Positions 19,055-30,817 of a stretch of DNA of 64,000 nt are shown piece after piece (the first letter of the stretch is position 1; every line of letters begins with the position of its first letter). This DNA is from Anaerolineae bacterium (GTDB taxonomy: Bacteria; Chloroflexota; Anaerolineae; Aggregatilineales; Phototrophicaceae), in contig JANWYT010000006.1 in the NCBI GenBank assembly GCA_025055175.1, forward strand, positions 1 to 64,000. Reading direction: 5' to 3'. Under the pieces are notes generated by a model that saw only the letters and a list, made by a program, of their open reading frames with translations, ran no database searches and was not told the DNA's origin. A program made the position numbers and the translations under genes.

Positions 19055-19071
19055 CAGATTGCCTCATTCAC

Positions 19072-20304
19072 TCACTCAAAGCGCAAGGCTTCAATCGGAC
19101 GCAGACGCGCTGCCCGCTGCGCTGGATAGTAGCCGAAGAAGACGCCGACCATGGTGCTGATCGTCGTCGCCAAGATCACCGCGTCCAGGGAGAGCGTGAT
19201 CGTCAGATCAGGGACGAGCAACATGCCGAATTGCGCCGCTAACCACCCCACGCCAATCCCTAGCAGACCGCCTAGTAGCGACAACATCACGCTTTCCACC
19301 AAAAACTGTGCCAAAATATCTCTGGCTTGTGCGCCTAGTGCCTTGCGCAGGCCAATCTCGCGCGTGCGTTCCGTCACGCTCACTAGCATGATGTTCATGA
19401 TCCCAATGCCGCCTACCAGCAAACTAATGCTGGCGATCAACACTAGGAAGACTGTTAACACGCTACTCACTTGATTAATGATCCCTAAGATGTCCGAGGG
19501 GCTAGTGACGCTGAAATCCTGTTCACCGTCGAAGACAATCCCATGCGCCTCGCTCAGGTAAGCAGTGATGTCAGTTGTCGCCTGCTGAATGGCTTCTTCA
19601 CTGCTCACCTCCACGTAGATCGTAGTGACACGGTAGCCCCCATCGGCGGTGCGTGCATTGTCTAGGCGCGTCTGAGCCGTCTTGAGCGGCACAAGAACCA
19701 CGTTGTCTTCGCTGATGAACGTGCCGCCGCGCTGGCTCATCACGCCAATCACGGTGAAAGTACGCTGGTTAATGCGAATGGTTTGACCAATTGGATCAAA
19801 GCGCCGATCTGCGTACAAGGCTTCGACGACGTCTAAACCTAACACCGCCACGCGCGCTGCGCTCTCCTCTTGCTCTGGGCTGATAAAGTCGCCCTTCTCA
19901 ACGGGCCAGGCGCGCACTAGGGCATAGTTGGACGAGACGCCGTTGATCTGCACCGAAGTACGCTCGCCACCGCCTGCGACCTGCCCAAACAAGCTGTAGC
20001 TGTTGGCTACCTGGCGCACCGCCGATATGATGGAGGGCTTGGCCAGCGCCGCTGCCTCTAGCGTGGTGAGAGGCTGAATACGAATACGCGTCGGACTGCT
20101 GGGTCGGGCCGAACGCACTTCTAGCACGTTGGCGCCCAGCGACTCAAATTCGCGCGCGATGAAATCCTCCACTGCTCGCCCCAGGCTCACCAAGCCAATC
20201 ACTGCCCCTACACCGATGATGATCCCCAACGTCGTCAGGGCTGAGCGCAAGCGGTTAATCAGCAAGCTGTCGACAGCAATGCGGAGCGTCTCGGTAAAAT
20301 CCAT
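19072..20304 (-). CDS. ABC transporter permease, MacB/FtsX family (first copy)
   Basis: This 410-residue protein has the same layout as its neighbour: one N-terminal helix (LGIIIGVGAVIGLVS), an extracytoplasmic domain (about 45-280) and three C-terminal helices with GGIGIMNIMLVSVTERTREIGLRKA. The two permeases share the block but differ widely elsewhere, so the duplication is old. It lies 24 bases after the ATPase gene. Confidence 0.9.
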   Translation of the reverse strand: MDFTETLRIAVDSLLINRLRSALTTLGIIIGVGAVIGLVSLGRAVEDFIAREFESLGANVLEVRSARPSSPTRIRIQPLTTLEAAALAKPSIISAVRQVANSYSLFGQVAGGGERTSVQINGVSSNYALVRAWPVEKGDFISPEQEESAARVAVLGLDVVEALYADRRFDPIGQTIRINQRTFTVIGVMSQRGGTFISEDNVVLVPLKTAQTRLDNARTADGGYRVTTIYVEVSSEEAIQQATTDITAYLSEAHGIVFDGEQDFSVTSPSDILGIINQVSSVLTVFLVLIASISLLVGGIGIMNIMLVSVTERTREIGLRKALGAQARDILAQFLVESVMLSLLGGLLGIGVGWLAAQFGMLLVPDLTITLSLDAVILATTISTMVGVFFGYYPAQRAARLRPIEALRFE

Positions 20305-20328
20305 AGCCAGCCCTTCGCGCCTGCGCGC

Positions 20329-21165
20329 TCAGGTGTATTCTTCTTTCTTGCCGCCATAGTAAGTCGCTTCGAAGATACCTTGTAACTCTTCAGCTTCGGA
20401 GGGCCGTTCGGCTTCGCCTGCGATGAGGGGCTGCTTCACCCGCTGATCGGCCACCACTTTGCCATCGCGCAGCATAATAACGCGGTTGGTGTGACGCGCA
20501 ATCCAGGGATCATGCGTCACGAACACCGTCGTGATCTGCTTCTCGCGGTTGAGACGCTGGAAAATCTGCATAACCTCTGTGCCGCTGCGCGAGTCCAGGT
20601 TGCCTGTCGGTTCATCCGCCAGGATGACTGAAGGCTCTGTCACCAGCGCGCGCGCAATCGCTACACGTTGCTGCTGGCCGCCGCTCAACTCGCTCGGCAG
20701 ATGGTCGAGGCGTTGACCTAGACCCACCGCTTCGAGGGCCGCGCGAGCGCGCTTGGCCCGATTCGGCACACCAGCATAAATCAGCGGCAGCTCCACCTGG
20801 CGCAGAGCTTCCGTGCGTCTGAGCAGATTAAAGTTCTGAAAGACGAAGCCGATCTTGCGGTTGCGCACCCGCGCCAATTCACTCTCGCTCATCTGGCTGA
20901 CATCCACGCCATCCAGGAAGTATTCACCACTGGTCGGCTGATCCAGCGCCCCCAAAATGTTCATAAGCGTACTCTTGCCAGAGCCGCTCGGCCCCATGAT
21001 GGAGACAAATTCGCCACGCTTGATCTTCAGGCTGATCCCGCGCAACACTTGCAGAGTTACCTCGCCCATGAAATAGGTCTTGGTGATGTTGCGAATGTCG
21101 ATCACCGCTGCTTCAGTCGACTGAGAAGGCTTCTTGCCATTCGGGGGCTGCAAGCGTCCGAACAT
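20329..21165 (-). CDS. ABC transporter ATP-binding protein, MacB/LolD type
   Basis: The 278-residue ATPase has Walker A GPSGSGKST, signature LSGGQQQR, Walker B ILADEPTGNLDS and the H-loop THD. The LolD/MacB class works with FtsX-fold permeases, as seen just downstream. The ATG at 21165 is chosen because GGAGG lies 5-6 bases upstream and the gap to the adaptor stop is one base; the open frame extends to 21261, overlapping the adaptor. A C-terminal extension of about 30 residues follows the usual domain end. Confidence 0.92.
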   Translation of the reverse strand: MFGRLQPPNGKKPSQSTEAAVIDIRNITKTYFMGEVTLQVLRGISLKIKRGEFVSIMGPSGSGKSTLMNILGALDQPTSGEYFLDGVDVSQMSESELARVRNRKIGFVFQNFNLLRRTEALRQVELPLIYAGVPNRAKRARAALEAVGLGQRLDHLPSELSGGQQQRVAIARALVTEPSVILADEPTGNLDSRSGTEVMQIFQRLNREKQITTVFVTHDPWIARHTNRVIMLRDGKVVADQRVKQPLIAGEAERPSEAEELQGIFEATYYGGKKEEYT

Positions 21166-21166
21166 G

Positions 21167-22792
21167 TCAGCCTCCGAACAAGCCACCAGCCGTCTGAGTC
21201 TGGCGCACCAGCACCACTTCTTCGTCGGGCTGCAAGCCACTGAGGACTTCGCTGAAGACATCGCCGCGCTCGCCGAGCAAGATCATGCGTTCCTCAAACC
21301 CGCCTTGCGGCGTGTAGACGGTCACGAAAGCATCGCGCGTCACGCGGTCAATGCGGATGAAGCGGTTGCGCAGCAGCACTGTGTTGGGCCTTTCTTTGAC
21401 GATGACATCCGCCGTCACGCTCATGCCCACGCGCAGGGGCGCGTCCGTCGGATCAATCCTGACCCGCGTAGTGTACGTCACCAATTGACCCACGCGCAGC
21501 GGTGTATAAGCGATTCGTTCCACAACGCCCGTCACTTGGGCATCGGGCAGAGCATCCACCGTGAAGCGCACAAGCTGTCCTACGCGCAGGCGTACCACAT
21601 CCGTCTCGTCGATTGGTAGATCAACCAGGTAGCCGCTGTTGTCCACCAGCAGGACAGCTGCGTTCTGCTGTGGTGGTAGCTCGCCTACGCGCAAGTTGTT
21701 CTGGGCAATCAAGCCATCAAAGGGCGCGATGAGTCGCGACTGCGACAGCGTATCTTCAGCCTGGGCTAACGTCAAGCGAGCAATGTCCAGGTCGATCCGC
21801 GAGCGATTGAGCTGAAGCTCATCAGCGCCGTTCAGCAAGCGCTCCAGGGCCACTTCAGCCTGGACGATGGCTGCCTGCGCCCCAGCCAACGCTCCCAGGT
21901 CAGGGCCGCGGTTGGCCGTCGCCGTGAACTGCGCTTCAGAGAGCTGAATGCCTTGCTCTGTTTGCACCAGCGCCAAATTGAGCTGATCGAGCTGCATTTG
22001 CGCTGCGCGTTGCTGTGCGTTCAACTGCTGATTGATGATTTCGCTCGCCCCAGAGATAGCGGCTGCCAGGTCAAGGCCCGTGGCATCGCTGGCTTGCTGC
22101 ACCAACGAGTCAAATTGGGCCTGCTGATCCGGAGACAGGCTGAAGCTGAATGGAGAGCCGATGGAGCGTTGTACTTGGTCGCGTTGGAGTTGAGTCTGCC
22201 AGTTGCGAATGCGAGCCAGCTCTGTCTGCAAGCGCGCAATTTCAACCTGCTGAGGACTCGTCCCCGTCTGCGTCGCCGCGTTGTACTGCGCTCGCGCTGC
22301 CGCCAAAGCCGCCTGCGCCGCGGCAATGTCTACGTCGCGCGGCGCGCTGCTGAGTTGCTTGAAGACGATTTCCTGCGCTTCCAGCGCAACTCGTGCGTCC
22401 TGGATAGCCTGGCTCAGATCGACGGCGTCTAATTCGGCGATGACATCGCCAGCGCGCACTCTCTGGCCGACTTCGGCGTAGACATTCATCACTGGCGCAC
22501 TGAGCGCAAAGCGCAGCGCCACTTGGCGCAGCGGCTGGACAGTACCGCTGGACGTGACCGACACGACCAGATCGCCACGTTCGACGAGGGTGCGATCCAC
22601 AATGCGGGATTCCACCTGAGCGCGGGCTGCGCTGCTCTGCTCAGCGTCGAGCGCGGTGTTGTAAAGAATGGCCAGCGCCACCCCCGTCATGATCGGCGCA
22701 TAGAGCAACACGCGCACCAAGCGCCAACGGATCGGTACAATCAGCAGGCGGTAAACCATATACGTGACGACGAGATAGATAATGATGTTCAC
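21167..22792 (-). CDS. HlyD/RND-type membrane-fusion adaptor with two N-terminal hydrophobic segments
   Basis: The 541-residue protein has two hydrophobic stretches at residues 2-18 and about 28-46, then the adaptor pattern: barrel-sandwich half (VERGDLVVSVTSSGTV), a long coiled-coil hairpin (about 120-320, rich in Gln/Ala), second half (SRLIAPFDGLIAQ) and beta-barrel. The C-terminal tail GGLFGG is short. Such proteins bridge the inner-membrane pump and the outer layers. It follows a second adaptor by 3 bases. Confidence 0.85.
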   Translation of the reverse strand: MNIIIYLVVTYMVYRLLIVPIRWRLVRVLLYAPIMTGVALAILYNTALDAEQSSAARAQVESRIVDRTLVERGDLVVSVTSSGTVQPLRQVALRFALSAPVMNVYAEVGQRVRAGDVIAELDAVDLSQAIQDARVALEAQEIVFKQLSSAPRDVDIAAAQAALAAARAQYNAATQTGTSPQQVEIARLQTELARIRNWQTQLQRDQVQRSIGSPFSFSLSPDQQAQFDSLVQQASDATGLDLAAAISGASEIINQQLNAQQRAAQMQLDQLNLALVQTEQGIQLSEAQFTATANRGPDLGALAGAQAAIVQAEVALERLLNGADELQLNRSRIDLDIARLTLAQAEDTLSQSRLIAPFDGLIAQNNLRVGELPPQQNAAVLLVDNSGYLVDLPIDETDVVRLRVGQLVRFTVDALPDAQVTGVVERIAYTPLRVGQLVTYTTRVRIDPTDAPLRVGMSVTADVIVKERPNTVLLRNRFIRIDRVTRDAFVTVYTPQGGFEERMILLGERGDVFSEVLSGLQPDEEVVLVRQTQTAGGLFGG

Positions 22793-22795
22793 TGC

Positions 22796-24163
22796 CTAGC
22801 CTCCAATGATCTGATTTAGACCGCCGCCGCCCAAATTGATGGCGATCAAGTCGCCTTCCTGCAGACCACTCAGGATTTCGCTGTCTTCCTGGCCCTGCAG
22901 GCCCAACGTGACCTCCACTTCTTCAATGCGATCATCGGGCCGTAAAACGTTGACGAAGGCTCGTCCTGCGCGCCGATCTAGGCGTATGTAAAGATTCGGC
23001 ACAACCAGGACATTGCGCTTCTCCTGGAGGATGATCGTCGCTTCGGCAGTCATGCCCACTCTGGCACGCTCGTCCTGGCCTTGCAGCTCAATGTCGACAT
23101 CATAAGTCACAATGCCGCCACTGATGTTGCCCGTCTGGGCAATGCGCGTCAGGCGAGCAGGCAGGATGACATCAGGCAAAGCATCCAGTTCAACGCGCAC
23201 CTCCATGCCCTCCCGAATGCGACCCACATCCACTTCGTCCACCTGCACGGTCAGTTCCAGCGGCTCAACGTCGGTGATCTCAATGGCGGGCAACCCAGGC
23301 GCCACCAGCGTCCCAACTTCAACGTTGAGTTGAGAGATGACGCCATTGAAAGGCGCACGCAGCACAGTACGCTCATAAGCCACACGCGCACGCTCCAATT
23401 GATTTTCGGCGCGCCGAATTGCCTGCTGAGCCGCATCGCGCTGTGCTTGGGTCGGCCCGGCTTTGACGCGCTCCAGTTCCTGTTCGGCTTGGCGTACTCG
23501 TGCAGCCGCTGCACCGGCCTGAGGACTCGTGGAATTGCGCAGCTGCTCTAGCTGCAAGCTCGCAATCTGAGCATTGACGAACGCTTCGCCAGCTCTCGCG
23601 CGAGTCATCTCGTACTCTTCAGCAGGCAAACCGTCATCCAAGCGATCCTGCAAGATATTGAACGTATTGAGAGCCTGCTCATAGGCCAGCTGCGCAGCGT
23701 TGATCTGATCGTTAGTAACCGCCGTCACCACGCTCAGATACGCGCCGCGCGCGCTGGCTAGAGCCGCTTCTGCCAAGCGAATCTGAGTTTCATCCGGCTT
23801 CAGCAAGCTCTGGAATTCCAGCTCAGCGCGTTCCACGCCCAAGAGCGCTTGTTCATAAGCTAAGCGTGCTGCTGTGTCGTCCAGGCGCGCCAAAATGTCT
23901 CCTTCTAGCACGTAATCATCACGCTGGACGCGCACCTCCAACACGCGCCCCGCCGTCAGGAAAGACAACGAGTTGACGCGCTCAGCGCTCAGCACGCCAA
24001 TCGCGCTCACGGCCAGGGTAACATCACCGCGTCCCACCTCGTAAAGCTGCACATCAGCCAGCGCAGTCGAGCTGCTCGCTCCGCCACCTGCGCTGCCAAA
24101 CAAAACGATAGGCAGCAGCACGATCAGCAAAGCCATTACGAACAACGATCGTCTCACCGACAT
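22796..24163 (-). CDS. HlyD/RND-type membrane-fusion adaptor
   Basis: The 455-residue protein has an N-terminal signal anchor (LFVMALLIVLLPIVLFGSA) and the adaptor fold: biotinyl-lipoyl half near GDVTLAVSAIG, a coiled-coil hairpin (about 115-255) and the matching half with YERTVLRAPFNGVISQL. It is the first gene of the export operon: adaptor, adaptor, ATPase, permease, permease, unknown, regulator. The ATG at 24163 is used because AGGA lies 8 bases upstream; the frame runs on to a GTG at 24193. Confidence 0.87.
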   Translation of the reverse strand: MSVRRSLFVMALLIVLLPIVLFGSAGGGASSSTALADVQLYEVGRGDVTLAVSAIGVLSAERVNSLSFLTAGRVLEVRVQRDDYVLEGDILARLDDTAARLAYEQALLGVERAELEFQSLLKPDETQIRLAEAALASARGAYLSVVTAVTNDQINAAQLAYEQALNTFNILQDRLDDGLPAEEYEMTRARAGEAFVNAQIASLQLEQLRNSTSPQAGAAAARVRQAEQELERVKAGPTQAQRDAAQQAIRRAENQLERARVAYERTVLRAPFNGVISQLNVEVGTLVAPGLPAIEITDVEPLELTVQVDEVDVGRIREGMEVRVELDALPDVILPARLTRIAQTGNISGGIVTYDVDIELQGQDERARVGMTAEATIILQEKRNVLVVPNLYIRLDRRAGRAFVNVLRPDDRIEEVEVTLGLQGQEDSEILSGLQEGDLIAINLGGGGLNQIIGG

Positions 24164-24209
24164 GCTTTTGTTCCTGATTGTGCTATTTTCCACAGCTCTA
24201 CTATAATAC

Positions 24210-24225
24210 AGTACACTCTAGTACT
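24210..24225. promoter_or_regulatory. Inverted repeat between export operon and rex
   Basis: AGTAC and GTACT arms flank a 6-base spacer in the divergent space between the adaptor gene and rex. It may be an operator for either, for example for the GbsR-like regulator. It does not resemble a Rex site. Confidence 0.3.
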
Positions 24226-24292
24226 TGTATCGCTCTTAGCCGAACCTTATTCGGACGTTAGTTATGCACCAACGTCTGCAAGGAGCGCTGTC

Positions 24293-24934
24293 ATGCCTCT
24301 CAAACTCAACGAGAACATCCCCGATATTGTCATCGGACGCTTGCCTCTGTATCTGCGGGCGCTGACCTACCTCCAACAAGAAGGCCACGAGGTCACCTCG
24401 TCTCATGAATTAGGCCAGCGCTTGGGCATTAGTTCGGCGCAGATACGCAAAGACCTATCGCATTTTGGCGGTTTTGGCAAGCAAGGCACAGGCTATCAAA
24501 TCCCCTACCTCATCCATAAATTGCAGGATGTGCTGCAAGTCAACCGCATTTGGCCGGTCGCCGTCGTCGGGGCAGGCAATCTAGGCAGCGCCATCGCCCA
24601 TTATCGTGGCTTTGAAGAGCGTGGCTTCCGCGTCTGCTGGCTCTTCGACGCTGATCCCAGACGTATTGGTCAGCAAGTCGACTCGTTCATCGTCCAGCCG
24701 ATTAGCGAACTACAAGCCACCCTGAGCGGCAGCAACTGCCAGGTAGGTATGATTGCCGTACCTGCCGATCGCGCGCAAGAGGTTGCTGATCTGCTAGTCG
24801 GCGCAGGTGTGCGCGCCATCCTCAACTACGCGCCTATTAACATCAACGTACCACCTGGCGTACTGGTGCAGTACATTGATCCCGTCGTCCATCTCCAGCA
24901 CATGAGCTTCTACCTGCGCGCCTCAGACGAGTGA
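24293..24934 (+). CDS. rex: Redox-sensing transcriptional repressor Rex
   Basis: The 213-residue protein has an N-terminal winged helix (about 1-80, with SSAQIRKDLSHFG) and a Rossmann NAD(H)-binding domain (VVGAGNLGSAI near 88-98). Rex senses the NADH/NAD ratio and represses fermentative and respiratory genes when NADH is low. AAGGAG precedes the ATG. Its 3' end overlaps the convergent mreB by 12 bases. Target genes cannot be seen from this window. Confidence 0.95.
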   Translation: MPLKLNENIPDIVIGRLPLYLRALTYLQQEGHEVTSSHELGQRLGISSAQIRKDLSHFGGFGKQGTGYQIPYLIHKLQDVLQVNRIWPVAVVGAGNLGSAIAHYRGFEERGFRVCWLFDADPRRIGQQVDSFIVQPISELQATLSGSNCQVGMIAVPADRAQEVADLLVGAGVRAILNYAPININVPPGVLVQYIDPVVHLQHMSFYLRASDE

Positions 24935-25933
24935 GTCAATGCGCCGCATAAGCGCCGGATCGTCCAGCGCTCGCCCTGCCCCTACCGCTGCCGCGATCAG
25001 CGGATGATCCGACGGGTAACAGGTGACGCCGGTCTGCTGCGTGAGATAGGTCTCAATACCGCGCAGCAGCGCTCCACCGCCTGTGAGCGTGATCCCACGA
25101 TCGATGATATCAGAAGCTAATTCAGGCGGAGTCTCGGCCAGCGCGTTCTTGACCACTGCTGCAATTGCTTGGAGCGGCTCGCTCAGGGCTTCACACACTT
25201 CGCCAGTCGTCATAGTGATCGAACGCGGCAGGCCCGTCACGTTGTCTCGTCCCTGGACTTCCATGCTCAGGTTTTGCGGCAGATCAACCGCTGCTCCGAT
25301 CTGAATCTTGACCGCTTCGGCCGTCGGTTGGCCAATCGACAAGTTGTACTTGCGCCGCACGTAGGCGATGATAGCGTCGTCCATGCGTAGGCCACCCACA
25401 CGACCGCTCTCAGCGCGAATGATGTTGTTCATCGTCACCACCGCCGCTTCGGTGATGCCACCACCGATATTGACGACCATGTCGCCTGCTGGCGTACTCA
25501 CAGGCAAGCCAGCGCCGATTGCCGCCGCCAGCGGCTCCCAGATCAAGAAGACCTCGCGCGCACCTGCTGACATCACCGCTTCGTAGACAGCACGTTTCTC
25601 AACTGTGTTCACGCCCCAGGGGACGCAAACCATGACCGTCGGCTTCACCAAGCGAATCCGTCCAGCAATCTTGTCGAAGAAGTGGCGCAGCATAGCCTCG
25701 GTCACGTCGTAGTCAGCGATCGCCCCATTTTGCAGCGGGCGCACGATCTGAATATCTTCTTCGTCTACACGCCCAAGCATTTCGCGGGCTGGTTGGCCAA
25801 AGTCCACGATGCGCTGGTCTTCCGTCATCAGCGCGACCAGCGTTGGCTCTTGCAGCGCAATTTGCCCGCCTTCATAGATCAATACGTTGGTCGTACCGAG
25901 GTCGAGGCCCAGACGTTTTGAGAACCATCCCAT
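24923..25933 (-). CDS. mreB: Rod-shape-determining protein MreB (actin homologue)
   Basis: The 336-residue protein has the actin-family phosphate 1 motif LGLDLGTTNVLIY, the phosphate 2 region NIGGGITEAAV and the adenosine motif TGGGALLRG. MreB forms filaments under the membrane that guide lateral wall synthesis. Length and motifs are normal. No mreC or mreD follows; it stands alone between rex and the ATPase operon. Confidence 0.95.
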   Translation of the reverse strand: MGWFSKRLGLDLGTTNVLIYEGGQIALQEPTLVALMTEDQRIVDFGQPAREMLGRVDEEDIQIVRPLQNGAIADYDVTEAMLRHFFDKIAGRIRLVKPTVMVCVPWGVNTVEKRAVYEAVMSAGAREVFLIWEPLAAAIGAGLPVSTPAGDMVVNIGGGITEAAVVTMNNIIRAESGRVGGLRMDDAIIAYVRRKYNLSIGQPTAEAVKIQIGAAVDLPQNLSMEVQGRDNVTGLPRSITMTTGEVCEALSEPLQAIAAVVKNALAETPPELASDIIDRGITLTGGGALLRGIETYLTQQTGVTCYPSDHPLIAAAVGAGRALDDPALMRRIDSLV

Positions 25934-25998
25934 GCGCGCAATTCCTCACCTATTCATTCTTCGTGCTGCCTATATTGTAATCCAAAGCGAACTAGCAA

Positions 25999-26023
25999 AA
26001 CGAGGGGCATGATGCCCCTCGTT
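25999..26023 (-). terminator. Terminator of the ATP synthase F1 operon
   Basis: A long GC-rich hairpin is formed by 25999-26010 and 26012-26023 (the loop is a few central bases), and on the minus strand is followed by TTTT. It lies about 24 bases after the atpC stop. Confidence 0.85.
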
Positions 26024-26046
26024 CTGTCGACTGGTTGTCGTGACGC

Positions 26047-26505
26047 CTAGCTCTTGGCGTCCTCATCTTCGCTGAGAATGCGCAGCTTGCTGGTGCTACC
26101 GGACGCCATTTTGCGCGACAGCTTGAGAGCCATCTCAGCGCGGCGCAGTTCCAGGGCAGCTTGACGGTTATGATCGGGATGTGTGCCTTCAGCCATCATC
26201 TTGGCGGCGCGCGCGCGAGCCTCTTCCGCCTTCTCTGCGCTGATCCCGTAGGCCGACTCGGCTGTGTCGGCTAGCACAACCACCTTGTCTGGCCGAACGT
26301 CTACGATCCCACCGTAGATAGCGAAGCGTTCTTCAGCGTTACCCTTGCGCACCACCATCTCGCCAAAGCCCAGCGTCGTCAGCACTGGGGCATGGCGCGG
26401 CAGAATGCCCATCTCGCCCTCAATCGCCGGCACAATGACCATATCGGCCTGTTTCTCTTCAAACAGCTTGCGCTCCTGCGTGACCAGTTCTACATGAATT
26501 GGCAT
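26047..26505 (-). CDS. atpC: ATP synthase epsilon subunit
   Basis: The 152-residue protein has the N-terminal beta-sandwich (HVELVTQERKLFE, EGEMGILPRHAPV) and a C-terminal helical pair rich in Ala/Arg/Glu. Epsilon is part of the rotor shaft and can inhibit ATP hydrolysis. It is the last gene of the operon. It starts 53 bases after the atpD stop, in a spacer with a stable hairpin. Confidence 0.93.
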   Translation of the reverse strand: MPIHVELVTQERKLFEEKQADMVIVPAIEGEMGILPRHAPVLTTLGFGEMVVRKGNAEERFAIYGGIVDVRPDKVVVLADTAESAYGISAEKAEEARARAAKMMAEGTHPDHNRQAALELRRAEMALKLSRKMASGSTSKLRILSEDEDAKS

Positions 26506-26528
26506 GATCGGCCTCCTGATCGTCGGTT

Positions 26529-26549
26529 AGCAAGGGGCATTCCCTTGCT
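26529..26549 (-). other. Hairpin in atpD-atpC spacer
   Basis: An 8-bp perfect stem (26529-26536 with 26542-26549) closes a 5-base loop in the atpD-atpC gap. There is no T-run, so it more likely affects mRNA stability or re-initiation than termination. Confidence 0.5.
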
Positions 26550-26558
26550 CGCCGAACG

Positions 26559-28948
<2,390 letters not shown>

Positions 28949-28972
28949 TCAACGTTCCTTTCTCATGGCGCA

Positions 28973-28990
28973 GGCCTGGCAATCCAGGCC
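28973..28990 (-). other. Hairpin in atpA-atpG spacer
   Basis: A 7-bp perfect stem (28973-28979 with 28984-28990) closes a 4-base loop between atpA and atpG. No T-run follows. Confidence 0.45.
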
Positions 28991-29006
28991 CGCGCTACGG
29001 CGCACC

Positions 29007-30509
29007 TCAGCTCCAGGTCTCGTTGAACGACTTGATCGTGTTCTCCAGCTTGGCGCGCGTCTCGTCAGACAAGCCTTTCTTGGCGTCAGCATCGATGGCG
29101 CTGGCTAGATCGCTGTACTGGGCGCGCATGGCCCGCACGAAGTCGGCTTTCCACGCGCCCACGCGCTCCACTGGAATGCCGTCTAGCAAGCCGCTCGTGC
29201 CAGCGTAGACCAGGGCAATCTGTTCGCTCAGGGCCAGAGTGTTGTACTGCGACTGCTTGAACAGTTCGTTCAAGCGCAGACCGCGATCAAGTTGTTCCTG
29301 CGTCGTCTTGTCTAGGTTAGAACCGAACTGAGCAAAGGCAGCCAGCGAACGGAACTGGGCCATCTGCAAACGCAGACCACCTGCAGTCTTGTTCATAGCT
29401 CTCGTCTGGGCTGCACCGCCGACGCGCGACACGCTAATGCCGGTGTTGACCGCCGGACGTTGACCAGCGTAGAACAGCTCGCTCTCAAGGTAAATTTGGC
29501 CATCGGTGATGGAGATGACGTTGGTTGGGATGAAGGCCGACACGTCACCCAGCAGGGTTTCGATGATTGGCAGGGCCGTCAGGCTGCCGCCGCCCTCTTC
29601 ATCACTGAGCTGAGCGGCGCGCTCTAGCAGGCGGCTGTGCAGATAGAACACGTCGCCAGGGAAAGCTTCGCGGCCCGGAGGACGGCGTAGCAGCAGCGAC
29701 ACTTGGCGATAGGCAGCGGCGTGCTTGGACAGGTCGTCGTAGATGATGAGGGCATCCTTGCCATTCTCCATGAACCACTCGCCCATGGCGCAGCCAGCAA
29801 AGGGCGCAATGTACTGGAGCGCAGCTGCATCGCTGGCTGAGGCCACCACCAAGATGGTGTAATCCATCGCGCCGTACTGTTCCAGCGTAGCCTGAATGCG
29901 CGCGACTTCGCCGCGGCGCTTGCCAATGGCCACGTAAATGCAGTACATGTCTTGGCCACGCTGGTTGATGATCGTGTCTAGGGCGATGGCCGTCTTGCCC
30001 GTCTGGCGATCGCCGATGATGAGTTCGCGTTGGCCACGACCAATCGGGATCATAGCATCGATGGCCAGGATGCCCGTCTGCACCGGACGATTGACGCTCT
30101 TGCGCTTCATGACGCCAGGAGCAATGCGTTCGATGTTCATAAATTCGTTAGAAGCAATCGGGCCTTTGCCATCCAACGGGTTGCCCAGAGCATCGACGAC
30201 GCGGCCCACCAAGCCCATGCCCACCGGCACAGATGCGATGCGCCCCAGCGGTGACACAGTATCGCCTTCCTGGATGGTGTCGTACTCACCCATGATGATG
30301 ACGCCGACGTTGTCTTTCTCCAAGTTGAAGACAATCCCTGCCGTGCCGTTTTGGAAGCGCACCAGCTCATTGTAGCGCACGTTGTCCAGGCCGCTCACGC
30401 GCGCAATACCGTCGCCGACTTCCATCACGTAGCCAACTTCGACGGCTTCGATTGTGGGCTGGAAGTCCTCAATCTGCTTGAGGATTGAGTCGAAAATGCT
30501 TTCCGTCAT
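29007..30509 (-). CDS. atpA: ATP synthase alpha subunit
   Basis: The 500-residue protein has Walker [12 protein letters not shown] and the alpha-subunit signature [11 protein letters not shown]. It is the first gene of the operon here, with no delta (atpH) or F0 (atpB, atpE, atpF) gene upstream; those must lie elsewhere in the genome. A promoter with TTGGAC and TACAAT lies about 150 bases upstream. A ribosome-binding site AAGGAG precedes the ATG. Confidence 0.97.
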   Translation of the reverse strand: MTESIFDSILKQIEDFQPTIEAVEVGYVMEVGDGIARVSGLDNVRYNELVRFQNGTAGIVFNLEKDNVGVIIMGEYDTIQEGDTVSPLGRIASVPVGMGLVGRVVDALGNPLDGKGPIASNEFMNIERIAPGVMKRKSVNRPVQTGILAIDAMIPIGRGQRELIIGDRQTGKTAIALDTIINQRGQDMYCIYVAIGKRRGEVARIQATLEQYGAMDYTILVVASASDAAALQYIAPFAGCAMGEWFMENGKDALIIYDDLSKHAAAYRQVSLLLRRPPGREAFPGDVFYLHSRLLERAAQLSDEEGGGSLTALPIIETLLGDVSAFIPTNVISITDGQIYLESELFYAGQRPAVNTGISVSRVGGAAQTRAMNKTAGGLRLQMAQFRSLAAFAQFGSNLDKTTQEQLDRGLRLNELFKQSQYNTLALSEQIALVYAGTSGLLDGIPVERVGAWKADFVRAMRAQYSDLASAIDADAKKGLSDETRAKLENTIKSFNETWS

Positions 30510-30657
30510 GCTCTACTCCTTAAAAATCGGTGGGATGATCCCTGAGTGATCGGCATTGAGGGTTTTGACGCGGACTCGGATGATTGCTGCTGTTCGTCCA
30601 CCGCGCTCGCCAGTCAGGTGAGCCAAATCCGCCGTATAAAAATCGTTTAGCGCTCAG

Positions 30658-30687
30658 ATTGTAGCGGATGAAGGGCCACCTGTCCAA
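30658..30687 (-). promoter_or_regulatory. Promoter of the F1 ATPase operon
   Basis: On the minus strand TTGGAC (30682-30687) and TACAAT (30658-30663) are spaced 18 bases. The mRNA would have a leader of about 140 bases before atpA. The 308-base gap between atpA and the proline dehydrogenase gene holds this promoter and one in the opposite direction; I see no further gene in it. Confidence 0.65.
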
Positions 30688-30750
30688 TTTTTCACGATCC
30701 GCCTCCTAAGACACATCTTCCCCTAAAGTTAAAGTTGGACTGCTCATGCC

Positions 30751-30780
30751 CTGGCAGTAGGGGGATGATGGGTGTATAAC
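30751..30780 (+). promoter_or_regulatory. Possible promoter for the proline-catabolic pair
   Basis: CTGGCA (30751-30756) and TATAAC (30775-30780) are spaced 18 bases, about 38 bases before the chosen start of the proline dehydrogenase gene. Confidence 0.4.
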
Positions 30781-30817
30781 ATGAGCGATGACGATCTATC
30801 GTATGGAGTGTGAGCTT

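Noticed and set aside
24200-24292. Rex operator upstream of rex
   Set aside because: No TTGTGA-N-TCACAA type site is seen; the inverted repeat there has different arms.
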